This document shows positions 17,057 through 26,223 of a DNA stretch of 64,000 bases, piece by piece; the first letter of the stretch is position 1; each line of letters begins with the position of its first letter. The notes beneath the pieces were generated by a model that made no database searches, had not been told where the DNA came from, and saw only the letters and a list, made by a program, of their open reading frames with translations. Position numbers and translations under genes: made by a program. Source of the stretch: Acidaminococcus hominis (GTDB lineage Bacteria; Bacillota; Negativicutes; Acidaminococcales; Acidaminococcaceae); NCBI RefSeq assembly GCF_021044795.1, contig NZ_JAJNOP010000008.1. One strand, written 5' to 3'.

Positions 17057-17104
17057 AAAAGGCCCGATGGGGAAAGAGGGGGCTTTCCCATCGGGTCAAT
17101 TTGC
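17057..17104 (-). terminator. Intrinsic terminator of the alcohol dehydrogenase gene
   Basis: On the minus strand GACCCGATGGGAAAGCC pairs with GG...TTTCCCCATCGGGCC and is followed by TTTTT, downstream of the gene ending at 17150. Confidence 0.85.
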
Positions 17105-17149
17105 TTAGAAGGGTTTCTATGAAGTTTCTGCTAGGAGTGATACGTTACG

Positions 17150-18334
17150 TTACATTGCCATCTTGTAGATTTCAGCGGCAATTTCCGGAGTCAGTTTCAC
17201 GAAGTTGCCGTGGTTGGGAGCACCGTGGAACATGCTTTCCACCATCTTAGGAATGTCTTCTTCCTTGCCGCCCAGTTCGCTGATATGGGTAGGCATGCCC
17301 ATTTCCTTCACGAAGTCTTGGAATGCTTTGATGCCTTCCATAGCGGTGATTTCAGGATGTTCGAAGTCCATCTGGCAGCCCCATACCCGGGTTGCATATT
17401 TGGCAAACAGGGTGGGTCCCTGGGTCTTCATGGCATATTGCATCCAGTAGGGGAACAGCAGGGCCAGGCCGGCGCCGTGGGAAGCTCCGTAGAGGATGCC
17501 GATTTCGTTGTCCATATGGTGGGTGCCCCAGTCTTGGGCGCGGCCTACACCGGTGGAGTTGTTCTGGGCAACCATGGCAGCCCACATAATGTTGGCACGG
17601 GCATCGTAGTTCATGGGATCTTTCATAACCCGGCGGGCTTCTTTGATCATGGTCAGCATAACAGCTTCCAGCAGACGGTCGGTGAGTTCATTCTCTTTGG
17701 TGTGGGAGAAGTACCGTTCCATGCAGTGGGCCATAATATCGGAGATGCCGCTGGCCGTTTGGTACGGAGGCAGGGTCATCATCAGTTCAGGGTTCATAAT
17801 GGCAAACAGCGGACGCAGGATGTCGCCGTCAGCGCAGCGTTTGTAATGGTGGCCGTCTTCGGTATCCATGGTTACTACGGAGTCCGTAGAGCCTTCAGAA
17901 CCGGAAGCAGCGATGGTTACTACGCAGCCAACCGGCAGAGCTTCCGTAACCGGGCCCTTCTTGCCGCAGTAGAAATCCCAGAAGTCGCCGTCATATACAA
18001 CACCCAGGGCAATGCCTTTGGCAGAGTCCATAACGGAGCCGCCGCCTACAGCCAAGATGAAGTCTACGCCTTCTTTTTTGGCCAGTTCAATGCCTTTGTA
18101 AATCAGGTCGGTGTGGGGGCTGGCCTTTACGCCGCCCAGTTCAACATGTCCGATCCCCTGAGCGTCCAAAGACTTTTTTACCCGATCCAGCAGGCCGGAA
18201 CGCACTGCGCTGCCGCCGCCGTAATGGATCAAAACCTTATGGCCATTGTACTTCTTTACATATTCGCCGGTTTCATTTTCGGTGCCCTTGCCGAATACAA
18301 AATACGTGGGGCTGTAAAAAGTAAAGTTATCCAT
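17150..18334 (-). CDS. Iron-containing alcohol dehydrogenase (butanol dehydrogenase type)
   Basis: This 394-aa group III alcohol dehydrogenase probably reduces aldehydes with NAD(P)H. Start ATG 18334 (MDNFTFYSPTYFVFGKG) has AGGAGG upstream; an in-frame ATG at 18361 is less suitable. AVGGGSVMDSAKG is the nucleotide-binding stretch. Metal ligands are visible as Asp and His in ISDIMAHCMERY and His in YGASHGAGLA. A -10 box TATAAT lies at 18391-18396 on the minus strand, so it is probably sigma-70 controlled, unlike the BCCT genes. It may dispose of an aldehyde from the nearby glycyl radical enzyme reaction, as the ADH of choline clusters does, but this is inference. Confidence 0.93.
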   Translation of the reverse strand: MDNFTFYSPTYFVFGKGTENETGEYVKKYNGHKVLIHYGGGSAVRSGLLDRVKKSLDAQGIGHVELGGVKASPHTDLIYKGIELAKKEGVDFILAVGGGSVMDSAKGIALGVVYDGDFWDFYCGKKGPVTEALPVGCVVTIAASGSEGSTDSVVTMDTEDGHHYKRCADGDILRPLFAIMNPELMMTLPPYQTASGISDIMAHCMERYFSHTKENELTDRLLEAVMLTMIKEARRVMKDPMNYDARANIMWAAMVAQNNSTGVGRAQDWGTHHMDNEIGILYGASHGAGLALLFPYWMQYAMKTQGPTLFAKYATRVWGCQMDFEHPEITAMEGIKAFQDFVKEMGMPTHISELGGKEEDIPKMVESMFHGAPNHGNFVKLTPEIAAEIYKMAM

Positions 18335-18390
18335 CTGTAATACCCTCCTGTTTTTTTCCACAATTTCCGTGGCTTGTTGACTATGCCTTT

Positions 18391-18396
18391 ATTATA
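18391..18396 (-). promoter_or_regulatory. -10 box of the alcohol dehydrogenase promoter
   Basis: TATAAT on the minus strand, 57 nt before the start codon. No good -35 element is visible at the standard spacing, so an activator may be needed. Confidence 0.45.
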
Positions 18397-18562
18397 GCGG
18401 GATACCCCCTGTAAGTATGTGCAAGTCCTCGCTGTTTTTTTGCCGATTCTCGCTTTCTGAACGGCCAAAAAGATGAGAATAGGCACAGGAACGGAGGAAG
18501 AAAGCAAAGTGCAAAAAACGCAAAAAAGCTACAATAAGGAAGACAGAAAGGGGCGGCGAGTT

Positions 18563-19498
18563 ATGGACAACCTAATGAAAGAATATTACCAGCAGAGAAC
18601 CCGCGCCATCCGGCAAAGTTCCCCCAAGGAGTGGGAAGCCTTTCTCCTGGACTGGCAGCAAAAGGCTAGGGAGCAGGAGAATCAGGGGGTATGGCTGGAG
18701 GTTTCCCATGAGCTGGGTTTGTTCTATCGCAGCCTGGGACAATACGACAAATCCATTGAAGTTTTTGCGCAGGTGGGACAGTGCATCGGCAGCCGCTTTG
18801 GCAAAAACGGTCCGGAGTATGCAGCGCTTCTGAACAACCTGGCAGGGACCCATCGCCTGGCCGGGAATAAAAAGTATGCCATCCGGCTGTTCCAGGATGC
18901 CTTAGCCATTTACCAGGCCCAGCGGCAGACCAATACCTCAGCCTGCGCCAGCATTTACGGGAATCTTTCCCAGACGGAGCAGGAACTGGGGGAATGGGAG
19001 CAGGCGGCTGAATACCTGGAAAAATGCCTCCAGTATCTGCGACTGTCCGGTCGGGTGGAGGAACTGGGGCCCGGGTACCACAACCTGGCCTTGCTGTACC
19101 GGAAGGCCGGCCAGCCGGAAAAGACCCAGGCTTGCATTGACAAGGCCCTGGCCGAATTCCAGGCCCACAGCGGGGAGGAGATTTCCCACTATGCAGAGGC
19201 CCTGAACGGCTTAGGGGGGCTTTTGTACGAAACCCACCAGTATGAACGGGCGGCCCAGGTCTACGAACAGGCCGCCGAGTACATTGCCCGGTTCTACGGC
19301 AAGAACCATGAATACGCAGTGAATCGCCAGCATCAGGCCTGGGCCCTGCGGGGCATGGGAAATTTACAAAAAGCTTACCAAGCTCTTTGGGAAGCGGAGA
19401 CAATTTGTGCTAAACTATATGGGTCGCAAAATGAACGGGTTCGGGCCGTCCAGGATGAGCTGCGCCAGCTTAGCCGCATGATTGCCAAAACCAGCTGA
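18563..19498 (+). CDS. Tetratricopeptide-repeat protein
   Basis: This 311-aa protein consists of tandem helical repeats of TPR type, for example YAALLNNLAGTHRLAGNKKYAIRLF and YAEALNGLGGLLYETHQYERAAQVY. No signal peptide or catalytic domain is present, so it should be a cytoplasmic protein-interaction scaffold or regulator. ATG 18563 is chosen because GAAAGGGG lies upstream; earlier in-frame starts lack a ribosome site. It is followed after 18 nt by the MATE gene, so the two may be cotranscribed. Partner unknown. Confidence 0.82.
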   Translation: MDNLMKEYYQQRTRAIRQSSPKEWEAFLLDWQQKAREQENQGVWLEVSHELGLFYRSLGQYDKSIEVFAQVGQCIGSRFGKNGPEYAALLNNLAGTHRLAGNKKYAIRLFQDALAIYQAQRQTNTSACASIYGNLSQTEQELGEWEQAAEYLEKCLQYLRLSGRVEELGPGYHNLALLYRKAGQPEKTQACIDKALAEFQAHSGEEISHYAEALNGLGGLLYETHQYERAAQVYEQAAEYIARFYGKNHEYAVNRQHQAWALRGMGNLQKAYQALWEAETICAKLYGSQNERVRAVQDELRQLSRMIAKTS

Positions 19499-19516
19499 AT
19501 AAAAGGAGTGAGTAAG

Positions 19517-20899
19517 TTGTCCAAACAGACCATGGATATGACCCAGGGACCCTTGGTAGGGAAAATCCTGCGCTTTAGTCTGCCGTTAATGGTAACCAAT
19601 CTATTGCAGATGCTGTTTAACGCAGCAGATGTGGTGGTGGTAGGGCAGTTTGCCGGGTACGACAGCCTGGCCGCCGTAGGGAGCACCTCGTCCATCATTT
19701 ATCTGTTTACCAACCTGCTCATCGGTCTGGGCGTGGGCATCAACGTGCTCATTGCCAACTTTGTAGGGGCCGGCAACCGGCAGAAGGATATTTTCCTGAC
19801 CCTGCACACGGCCATTACCGTAGGCGCCGTAGGCGGCGTGGTGCTGGGGGCCCTGGGCTTTGTTCTGACCCCCTGGATCCTCCGGCTGGTATCCACCCCG
19901 GCGGATATTTTTGCCAAGACGGTGCTGTACCTGCGGATTTATTTCCTGGGTTCCGTCTTTGTGATGCTGTATAATTATGGTACCGCAGTGCTGCGGGCCA
20001 TTGGGGATACCCGCCGGCCCCTTATTTTCCTCCTGATCAGCGGTCTGACCAACGTGGTGCTGAACCTGTACTTCGTTATCGGGCTGGGCTGGGACGTGGC
20101 CGGGGTAGGGGTGGCCACCGTAATCAGCCAGCTGCTCAGCGCCTTTTTGGTGCTGCGCTGCCTGTCCCGGGAAAAGGGTGCCTGGCGTTACCACTGGAAA
20201 TGCTTCTTTGTACACCGGCAAAGCCTGTATGAAATCTGCCGGATCGGCATTCCCGCCGGCATCCAGGCCTGCCTGTTCAGCCTGTCCAACGTAGCCATTC
20301 AGGGCGCCATCAACGCCTACGGCAGCATCATCGTGGCTGCCAACAGCGCCGCCGCCAATATCGAAAATTTCCTGTACATTGCCATCAATTCCTTCCACCA
20401 GGCGTCCATGACCTTTATCAGCCAGAACCTGGGGGCGGGAAAATGGGCCCGGGTGAAGAAAGTGGCAGCCACCTGCCTGACTCTGGCCTTCTTCCTGGGG
20501 CTGTTTGAGGGCCTCTGCATGCTGTTGTGGAGCCCCCAGCTGATGGAACTGTTTAACGGCAATCCCCAGGTCATTGCCGCCGGCACCGTGCGCCTCCACT
20601 GGGTGGGCGCCCTGTACGTCATCTTTGGCTGTGCCGACGTATTGGTGGGCAGCATCCGGGGCTTTGGCATCACCATGGGCCCCATGCTCATCAACCTGCT
20701 GGGCACCTGCCTGTTTCGGCTGGTATGGATTTGGTATATCAAGGCCCCGGCAGTCCCTGTAGAAATGGTGTACCTGTCCTATCCCATTTCCTGGGTCCTG
20801 ATTCTCATAGCCCTGTCGTTCTACTGGGTCTATGTGTACCGTCATTATGCCTCCCGGCATAACAACCAAGTAAAGAAATTAGCCGCAGAAAACGGCTGA
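19517..20899 (+). CDS. MATE-family efflux transporter
   Basis: This 460-aa protein of the multidrug and toxic compound extrusion family has about 12 membrane segments and duplicated halves. It opens with DMTQGPLVGKILRFSLPLMVTNLLQMLFNAADVVVVGQFAG, typical of the DinF/NorM-like Firmicute branch. The start is a TTG at 19517, 8 nt after AAAAGGAG; the GTG at 19508 overlaps that ribosome site and is unlikely. It exports cationic compounds or metabolites by ion antiport. Substrate unknown. Confidence 0.92.
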   Translation: MSKQTMDMTQGPLVGKILRFSLPLMVTNLLQMLFNAADVVVVGQFAGYDSLAAVGSTSSIIYLFTNLLIGLGVGINVLIANFVGAGNRQKDIFLTLHTAITVGAVGGVVLGALGFVLTPWILRLVSTPADIFAKTVLYLRIYFLGSVFVMLYNYGTAVLRAIGDTRRPLIFLLISGLTNVVLNLYFVIGLGWDVAGVGVATVISQLLSAFLVLRCLSREKGAWRYHWKCFFVHRQSLYEICRIGIPAGIQACLFSLSNVAIQGAINAYGSIIVAANSAAANIENFLYIAINSFHQASMTFISQNLGAGKWARVKKVAATCLTLAFFLGLFEGLCMLLWSPQLMELFNGNPQVIAAGTVRLHWVGALYVIFGCADVLVGSIRGFGITMGPMLINLLGTCLFRLVWIWYIKAPAVPVEMVYLSYPISWVLILIALSFYWVYVYRHYASRHNNQVKKLAAENG

Positions 20900-21006
20900 A
20901 CCTAGTATGCATTGTTTGCGGAGTCTGCCGCTCAGGCAGATTCCTGTTTTGCCCGTTTTGGCGGTGGGGAGCCGCCATCCGAAGAACTTTCAGAGGGGGG
21001 AGCGCG

Positions 21007-22326
21007 GTGAACGGCAAGATAACGTTGCAGCATACCTTAAAACAGCAGCTGAATGTCCACCTGGTGCAGCAGATGCATCTCTTGCAGCTGAGCAGTATGG
21101 ATTTGACCAATTTTGTTGCCCAGGCTGTAGAAGCCAATCCGGTGCTGGACTTTCCCTGGACCGAGGAAGAAGCCCGGTCCTACCGTCCTGCCTATCAGGG
21201 GGACACGGACGAGAATGAGGATATGCCCGACCCGGTGGAAAACGCCAAAAAGCAGGACTATACCCTGCAGCAATATTTGGAAGTCCAATTGGGCTGCCAA
21301 AAGCTGGACGAAACCCAGCGGCGGCTGACCCGGTACATTGCCGGAACCCTGGATGCCCGGGGCTATTGGACGGAAAATTCCCTGGATACGGCCAAGGCCT
21401 TCGGGGTTACCGAAGACCAGGTGTGGCAGGCCCTGGAAAAAATCCAAAGCCTGGAGCCTGCCGGGGTGGGGGCCCAGAATTTCCAGGAATGTCTTTTGCT
21501 CCAGCTTTGCCAGCAGGATGGGGATACCTGCCTGGCCAAACGCATTGTCAAGGAAGGCCTGGAGCAGCTGGCCGGCAATCAGATTCCGGCCCTGGCCAGC
21601 CAGTTCCATACCACCAAGCAGAAAATCCTGGCCGCCCGGGACCAGATTCTGAAGCTGAACCCTAAGCCCGGCGCCGGCTTTGCCTCGGGCAGTCCCGTGC
21701 TGTACCAGCGGGAAGACGCCTTTGTGGAAGCTACGGAGAAGGGCCTGAAACTCACGGTTTACGACAATTGGGGCGGCAAGTTCACCCTGAACCAGGAATA
21801 CGTCCAGCTGTCTAAAACTACTACAAATAACCAGGTAAAGGACTACCTGAAAGAGCAGCTGGGCAAGGCCCGGCAGCTCCAGCAGCTCCTGGCCGAGCGG
21901 CACCATACCCTGGTACTGGTGTTCCACGCCCTGGTGACCCACCAGGAACCCTTTTTCCGGGAAGGCCCAGGACACCGGCAGCCGCTGAAGCTGGCGGACC
22001 TGGCAGAAGAAACGGGCATGAGCATTTCCACCATCAGCCGGGCTCTGAGCCACAAGTACATTGCCTGCAAATGGGGCTCCTTTCCGGCGGACTCCTTCTT
22101 GGTGAATGCAGGGACTACGGAAACCCAGCAGGTCATCACCGATGAGAAGTTCGAGCACCTGATTCGGTCCATCATTGACGCCGAAGACAAGAAACATCCC
22201 CTTAGCGATCAGGGCATCTGCCAAAAACTGGAAGAGCAGGGCATCAAGGCCGCCCGGCGGACGGTGAACAAGTACCGGACAAAAATGGGAATTGGCGATA
22301 AGTCTGCACGGAAAAAATGGGAATAA
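21007..22326 (+). CDS. rpoN: RNA polymerase sigma-54 factor
   Basis: This 439-aa alternative sigma factor recognises -24/-12 promoters. Region I is Gln/Leu-rich (LKQQLNVHLVQQMHLLQLSSMDL). An acidic linker follows, then the core-binding region and an HTH (MSISTISRALSHKYI). The C-terminal RpoN box reads ARRTVNKYR, one residue from the canonical ARRTVAKYR, and contacts the -24 element. The start is GTG 21007 after AGAGGGGGG. Having rpoN within 10 kb of its activators and four target promoters is unusual and suggests that the locus dominates sigma-54 use in this organism. A GGCGG...CCGCC hairpin lies just upstream. Confidence 0.97.
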   Translation: MNGKITLQHTLKQQLNVHLVQQMHLLQLSSMDLTNFVAQAVEANPVLDFPWTEEEARSYRPAYQGDTDENEDMPDPVENAKKQDYTLQQYLEVQLGCQKLDETQRRLTRYIAGTLDARGYWTENSLDTAKAFGVTEDQVWQALEKIQSLEPAGVGAQNFQECLLLQLCQQDGDTCLAKRIVKEGLEQLAGNQIPALASQFHTTKQKILAARDQILKLNPKPGAGFASGSPVLYQREDAFVEATEKGLKLTVYDNWGGKFTLNQEYVQLSKTTTNNQVKDYLKEQLGKARQLQQLLAERHHTLVLVFHALVTHQEPFFREGPGHRQPLKLADLAEETGMSISTISRALSHKYIACKWGSFPADSFLVNAGTTETQQVITDEKFEHLIRSIIDAEDKKHPLSDQGICQKLEEQGIKAARRTVNKYRTKMGIGDKSARKKWE

Positions 22327-22339
22327 GACAGGATAAAAA

Positions 22340-22381
22340 CAGGCTGTGAACCCTGCGCTGGCAGGACTCACAGCCTATTTC
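22340..22381. terminator. Convergent terminator between rpoN and the dehydrogenase gene
   Basis: AGGCTGTGA...TCACAGCCT hairpin with moderately T-rich flanks on both sides, between converging genes. Confidence 0.65.
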
Positions 22382-22406
22382 TATTCTATTTTTCAGGAGG
22401 GGATAG

Positions 22407-23294
22407 TTATTTCTTTTGCAGGTTTTCCAGAACGGGATCAATGATTTGTTCCCATTGGGTGGGAGCCTTGTCAATGAACATTTCCGCAAAGTTGAAGTCC
22501 ACCAGGGATTCGTGCACGGCCTTGGAAGCTTCCGTCATCCGGGGAACAATGCCCGCATCTTCCAGCAGGGCAATGGAGCCCTTCAGTTCGGCGGCCCGCC
22601 GTTTGGCATGGACGCCGGTGCCGGTCACCAGCCGGTTCAGGTGGGATTCGAAAGAAGTGCCGTCCATGGACTTGCCAATGGAGGCCACCACTTCGTCCGC
22701 TACCCCGTAGGCATGGGCCCCTTCCAGCATTTCAATCATCAGGCTGGCAATGCCCTTCATGAAGATGGAGCGCACCAGTTTGATGGCAGAAGCGGAACCG
22801 GCCACTTCCCCTGCCAGGGTAATGTCCATATGGTAGGGGGCCATGGTTTCCTTGAAGGCAGCAGCCCCGTTGCCACTGGCCGTAATGGGCACCTGGTGTT
22901 TCTTTTTAGGCAGGGAACCCAGCATGGCGGCATCGGTAAAGAGAACGCCGGTGGCTTTGATTTCTTCCCAGATGGTCTTTTTGATGGCCGGGGTGGAAGC
23001 GGATACGTCCACATAATGCTGGCCAGGTTTCAGAACTCCTTTGATTTCTTCGCAAACCCCCAGAGTAAAGGAAGAAGGCACCGCTGCAAAAATCACGTCC
23101 GCCCATTGGGCAATGGCCGTGGAGCTGTCCACCAGTTCTACATGGGCTTCTTCTGCACGCTTGTGCACCAACTTGCCCATCATTGGGTCATTCTGCAGAG
23201 CGTCATGGGCCTTGATCCCGTGGAGCCCTTCCCCATACAGCCCTAACGCAATGTTGTACGCTGCTTCACCAAAGCCAATAAATCCTACGTTCAT
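22407..23294 (-). CDS. NAD(P)-dependent dehydrogenase, 6PGDH/beta-hydroxyacid type with DUF1932 C-terminus
   Basis: This 295-aa oxidoreductase has an N-terminal Rossmann fold (VGFIGFGEAAYNIALGL) and a helical C-terminal domain resembling DUF1932. A conserved Lys in SASAIKLVRSIFMKG is at the position of the catalytic Lys of beta-hydroxyacid dehydrogenases. It would oxidise or reduce a hydroxy/oxo acid. Start ATG 23294 has AGGAGG upstream. It stands alone, 85 bp from a two-box operator (23379-23425) shared with the aldolase and permease genes. It therefore probably belongs to the same pathway although it is separated from them. Substrate unknown. Confidence 0.88.
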   Translation of the reverse strand: MNVGFIGFGEAAYNIALGLYGEGLHGIKAHDALQNDPMMGKLVHKRAEEAHVELVDSSTAIAQWADVIFAAVPSSFTLGVCEEIKGVLKPGQHYVDVSASTPAIKKTIWEEIKATGVLFTDAAMLGSLPKKKHQVPITASGNGAAAFKETMAPYHMDITLAGEVAGSASAIKLVRSIFMKGIASLMIEMLEGAHAYGVADEVVASIGKSMDGTSFESHLNRLVTGTGVHAKRRAAELKGSIALLEDAGIVPRMTEASKAVHESLVDFNFAEMFIDKAPTQWEQIIDPVLENLQKK

Positions 23295-23378
23295 CGTTTT
23301 GCCTCCTTATAAATGGAATAAAGTCGTTATTCGTAATTTTCAGTATCTTCGTTAACTTTATTCTACCGTATATAAAGA

Positions 23379-23425
23379 ACAAAGGGAAACAGTTATAAAT
23401 TGAACTGGCAACAAAAATAATTTGT
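23379..23425 (-). promoter_or_regulatory. Two-box operator 1 (predicted LysR site)
   Basis: Box 1 is ACAAAGGGAAAC (23379-23390) and box 2 is the near-palindrome ACAAAAATAATTTGT (23411-23425). They are offset by exactly 32 nt, as at the three other operators in this region. Box 1 lies on the gene side. Confidence 0.7.
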
Positions 23426-23450
23426 CATTAATGGTTTCCCTTTCCTGCAT

Positions 23451-23499
23451 AAAAAACTCCAGCAGGCCTATCGGGGGGATAGGACTGCCGGAGTTTTTT
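23451..23499 (-). terminator. Terminator of the metallohydrolase gene
   Basis: A long hairpin, ACTCC-GCAG-CTATC paired with ATAG-CTGC-GGAGT, has T-runs on both strands, 45 nt beyond the stop codon at 23543. Confidence 0.82.
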
Positions 23500-23542
23500 C
23501 TTCTATGCAAAGGAGTGAAACTAATGAAATTAACGAAAGGAA

Positions 23543-24682
23543 TTATTGTTCCTGCTGCCAGATGACCCGGCCTGCCCGGAGGGTGGTGTAGGGGAGCAGC
23601 TGCTGGGTGCCGGTGCGTTCGTTGCCAGCAGAATCGGCGAAGGTTACAGGCCCTTCCTGGAGCTTGCACAGCACCAGGTCAGCGCAGTAGCCCGGGGCCA
23701 CCTTGCCGATGGTATCCTCCAGCCCCAGGACCTTGGCCGGGGTGGTGGTGACGCTGGTGAGCACCTGGGAAAGGCTCATGCCCATATTGAGCAGTTTGGA
23801 CATGCACCGGGGCAGGTCCCACATGGCTGGTTCCTTATGGAAGGTGGTAATGGTGGAGTCGCTGCTGATGATGTCCGGGTAGAAGCCGTCCTTAAAGGCG
23901 CCTTCTGCTGCCGGGAAATTGAAGTTCACCCGGCCGTTGCCTACGTCAAACAGGACGCCCCGCTGCCGAGCTTCCAGGATTTCCGGTTCCACGTGGCCGT
24001 TTTCCCCTAGAAGGGTCCGGCCGGAACCATGGTACACATGGCTGAAGATATCCCCAGGCCGCAGCAGGCTAGCCACTTTCCCCATGCTTTCCGGAGGATT
24101 GGTGGTGTGGACGCAGACGGGCAGCCCCAGGGCTTCGCCCATTTCTACGGCTTTTTGGAGCGGCCGCAGCCTCAGGTCCCCCACGATGTTTTGGCTGATC
24201 CGGACCTTCAGGCCCCGGATTTCCCCAGGATAGGCATCCAGCAGGGCTTCCATTTTCCCCAGGTCCAGGACCTTGTCGTCCAGGGGTTCGTTGATGCCCC
24301 GGCCTGGCTGGCCTACAGGAGAAATGTTCAGGTAGCTGTGGAGCCGGAGATTTTTGCCCACTAGGTCACAGGCGTGGAGGGCGGCGTAGTTGGCGTAGCC
24401 CGCCGTGCCCATGTCGCAGGCCGTGGTGACGCCGGCTTCTGCCAGCCGGTTGGCGTCCAGGCCAAAGCCGCTGCCGTGGCGGAACAGGTGTACATGGTAG
24501 TCCACAAAGCCCGGAAACACGTAGTTCCCCTGGGCGTCCAGCACCTTCCGGGCCGCCGGTACGGCGGCTTCTTCCGGCAGGACTTCCACAATTTTATCCC
24601 GGTTCACCAGAACGGTGCCCCGGCTTTCCCGCCCGGTTTCCGTATCCAGCAGCCGGGCGTTTTTGATACTTACATCAAACAT
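23543..24682 (-). CDS. Amidohydrolase/deacetylase-family metallohydrolase
   Basis: This 379-aa protein is a dihydroorotase-like member of the amidohydrolase superfamily. It has the metal-binding HxH in FVDYHVHLF and further likely ligands: Lys in RGLKVRI (carbamylated Lys position), His in VCVHTTN, His in FSHVYHG and Asp in ISSDSTI. It hydrolyses an amide or ester or opens a ring; the substrate is not evident. Start ATG 24682 follows AAGGAG and lies 12 nt beyond the permease stop, so the two form an operon. Confidence 0.88.
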   Translation of the reverse strand: MFDVSIKNARLLDTETGRESRGTVLVNRDKIVEVLPEEAAVPAARKVLDAQGNYVFPGFVDYHVHLFRHGSGFGLDANRLAEAGVTTACDMGTAGYANYAALHACDLVGKNLRLHSYLNISPVGQPGRGINEPLDDKVLDLGKMEALLDAYPGEIRGLKVRISQNIVGDLRLRPLQKAVEMGEALGLPVCVHTTNPPESMGKVASLLRPGDIFSHVYHGSGRTLLGENGHVEPEILEARQRGVLFDVGNGRVNFNFPAAEGAFKDGFYPDIISSDSTITTFHKEPAMWDLPRCMSKLLNMGMSLSQVLTSVTTTPAKVLGLEDTIGKVAPGYCADLVLCKLQEGPVTFADSAGNERTGTQQLLPYTTLRAGRVIWQQEQ

Positions 24683-24694
24683 AGGCGCATCTCC

Positions 24695-25969
24695 TTAATA
24701 GAACGGCCAAATCATGGGGATAACCACGATACAAGTGACCATAAATACCAGGGCCAGGCCGATGTTGCTCTTGAGATAATCCGAGAACTTGTAGCCACCG
24801 TAGGAGTAGATCAGGTTGGCCGGCGGGCAGGCAATTGGCGTCAGGATAGACATGGTGGAAGCGATACCCAGCACCATAACCAGGGCAGAGGGGATAACCC
24901 CAATGGACCGGGCCACAGCAATAACAATGGGCATCAGGAGGGTTACGGTTACTACGTTGGACATGAACTGGGTCATCACCATGGTGAGCAGGAAGATGAC
25001 TACGGTAATGAAGTACACATTGGTGGAGCCGCCGATCAGGGTGATCAGCAGGTTGGCAATCTGCTGGGCAGCGCCGGTCTTTTTCAGGGCCGTGGCCAGG
25101 GGCACCATACCGCCTAACAGGATAACGGTCTGAATGCTGACCAGCTGGTAGGCCTGCTTTTCGGTGAAAATTCCGCAGCACACATCAGCTACAGCGCCGA
25201 TAATGGCTACCATGTAGGAAGGAATACCGGTCTGTTTTTCAAAAATCATACCGATAAATACCAGGAGCATAATGATGATGGAAGCATTTTGTTTAAACTT
25301 GGAAACTTGTTTGATTTCCTTGTGGGAGGAGAACAGGGCATCATCGAAGCCCTTCATTTTGATGTCCGGCAGGAAGCGGTAGCCGATAAAGTACATATAT
25401 ACCATCATGATGATGGTCAGGGGCAGGCCGATTTTGCCGATTTCAAAGAAACCGAACGGGTAGCCCAGTTCCAGAATTTGGTTGCCGATGAGCACGTTGA
25501 TGGCCGCATCGCCCACCAGGGTCAGACGGCCGCCGCACATGGAGCCTAGGAAGGCACACATTAACAGCTTGGAATGGCTGAACCCGGTCCGGGCGCAGAT
25601 ACCCATGATAATGGGGATGAACACGGCAACGGTGCCGGAGTTGGAAACGGCGGAAGAAAGAATGCTGGAAAGCAGCAGAATGGCCATGATGAGCTGCCGT
25701 TCCGTTTTGGCATACTTGGTGACCGTGTGGGCAATCTTGTCGCAGACCCCGGTTTCAAACAGGGCGGACCCTACGATGACCACGCCAATCAGCATCAGGA
25801 TGGTGGTGCTGGCAAAGCCGGCAATGGCTTCTTTGGGGGTGACCAGACGGGTGAGCACCAGGGCAATCATGGACAGCATAATGGTCAGGTTGACCGGAAT
25901 CTTTTCCATCAGGAAGGAGATGACGGCCAGTACCAGAATGATAATGGCAATAGTAGCAGGGGTGAACAT
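24695..25969 (-). CDS. SLC13/DASS-family permease
   Basis: This 424-aa anion transporter of the divalent anion:Na+ type has about 11-12 membrane segments. The two related halves carry SNSGTVAVFIPIIMG and MSNVVTVTLLMPIVIAVA, the Ser-Asn-containing hairpin motifs that bind carboxylate and sodium in this family. Start ATG 25969 (MFTPATIAIIILV) is 6 nt after AAGGAGG; an ATG further upstream lacks one. Together with the hydrolase downstream it forms an uptake and first-step module for an anionic compound. Confidence 0.88.
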   Translation of the reverse strand: MFTPATIAIIILVLAVISFLMEKIPVNLTIMLSMIALVLTRLVTPKEAIAGFASTTILMLIGVVIVGSALFETGVCDKIAHTVTKYAKTERQLIMAILLLSSILSSAVSNSGTVAVFIPIIMGICARTGFSHSKLLMCAFLGSMCGGRLTLVGDAAINVLIGNQILELGYPFGFFEIGKIGLPLTIIMMVYMYFIGYRFLPDIKMKGFDDALFSSHKEIKQVSKFKQNASIIIMLLVFIGMIFEKQTGIPSYMVAIIGAVADVCCGIFTEKQAYQLVSIQTVILLGGMVPLATALKKTGAAQQIANLLITLIGGSTNVYFITVVIFLLTMVMTQFMSNVVTVTLLMPIVIAVARSIGVIPSALVMVLGIASTMSILTPIACPPANLIYSYGGYKFSDYLKSNIGLALVFMVTCIVVIPMIWPFY

Positions 25970-26040
25970 GATATGCCTCCTTAAATCCAAAAGTTTGTGA
26001 GAAATGTAAAAATAAATAGAAATTTCAATATAACAGCCTT

Positions 26041-26070
26041 AAAAAAAGAGCGCAGAGGACTGCTCTGCGC
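26041..26070 (-). terminator. Terminator of the aldolase/dehydrogenase operon
   Basis: On the minus strand GCGCAGAG-CAGTC-CTCTGCGC is followed by a T-rich run. It separates the operon ending at 26224 from the permease gene. The rest of 25970-26223 shows no gene. Confidence 0.78.
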
Positions 26071-26223
26071 CCTGAGGTTCGCCTGTAAAGGAGGGGCTGA
26101 TTATGTCCTGTTCACCCTTGAGGGCCTGAACTAAAAGGAGGGGACCTTTTGCAATTCGTGTCTACAGGAAAGGCTTCTCAAGAGTAAACAATCCATAATC
26201 TATAACAAGCAAAAGCTGAGTAA

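Noticed and set aside
18334..18361. Longer N-terminus of the alcohol dehydrogenase from 18361
   Set aside because: AGGAGG lies immediately upstream of ATG 18334, inside the extended version, and the family N-terminus starts there.
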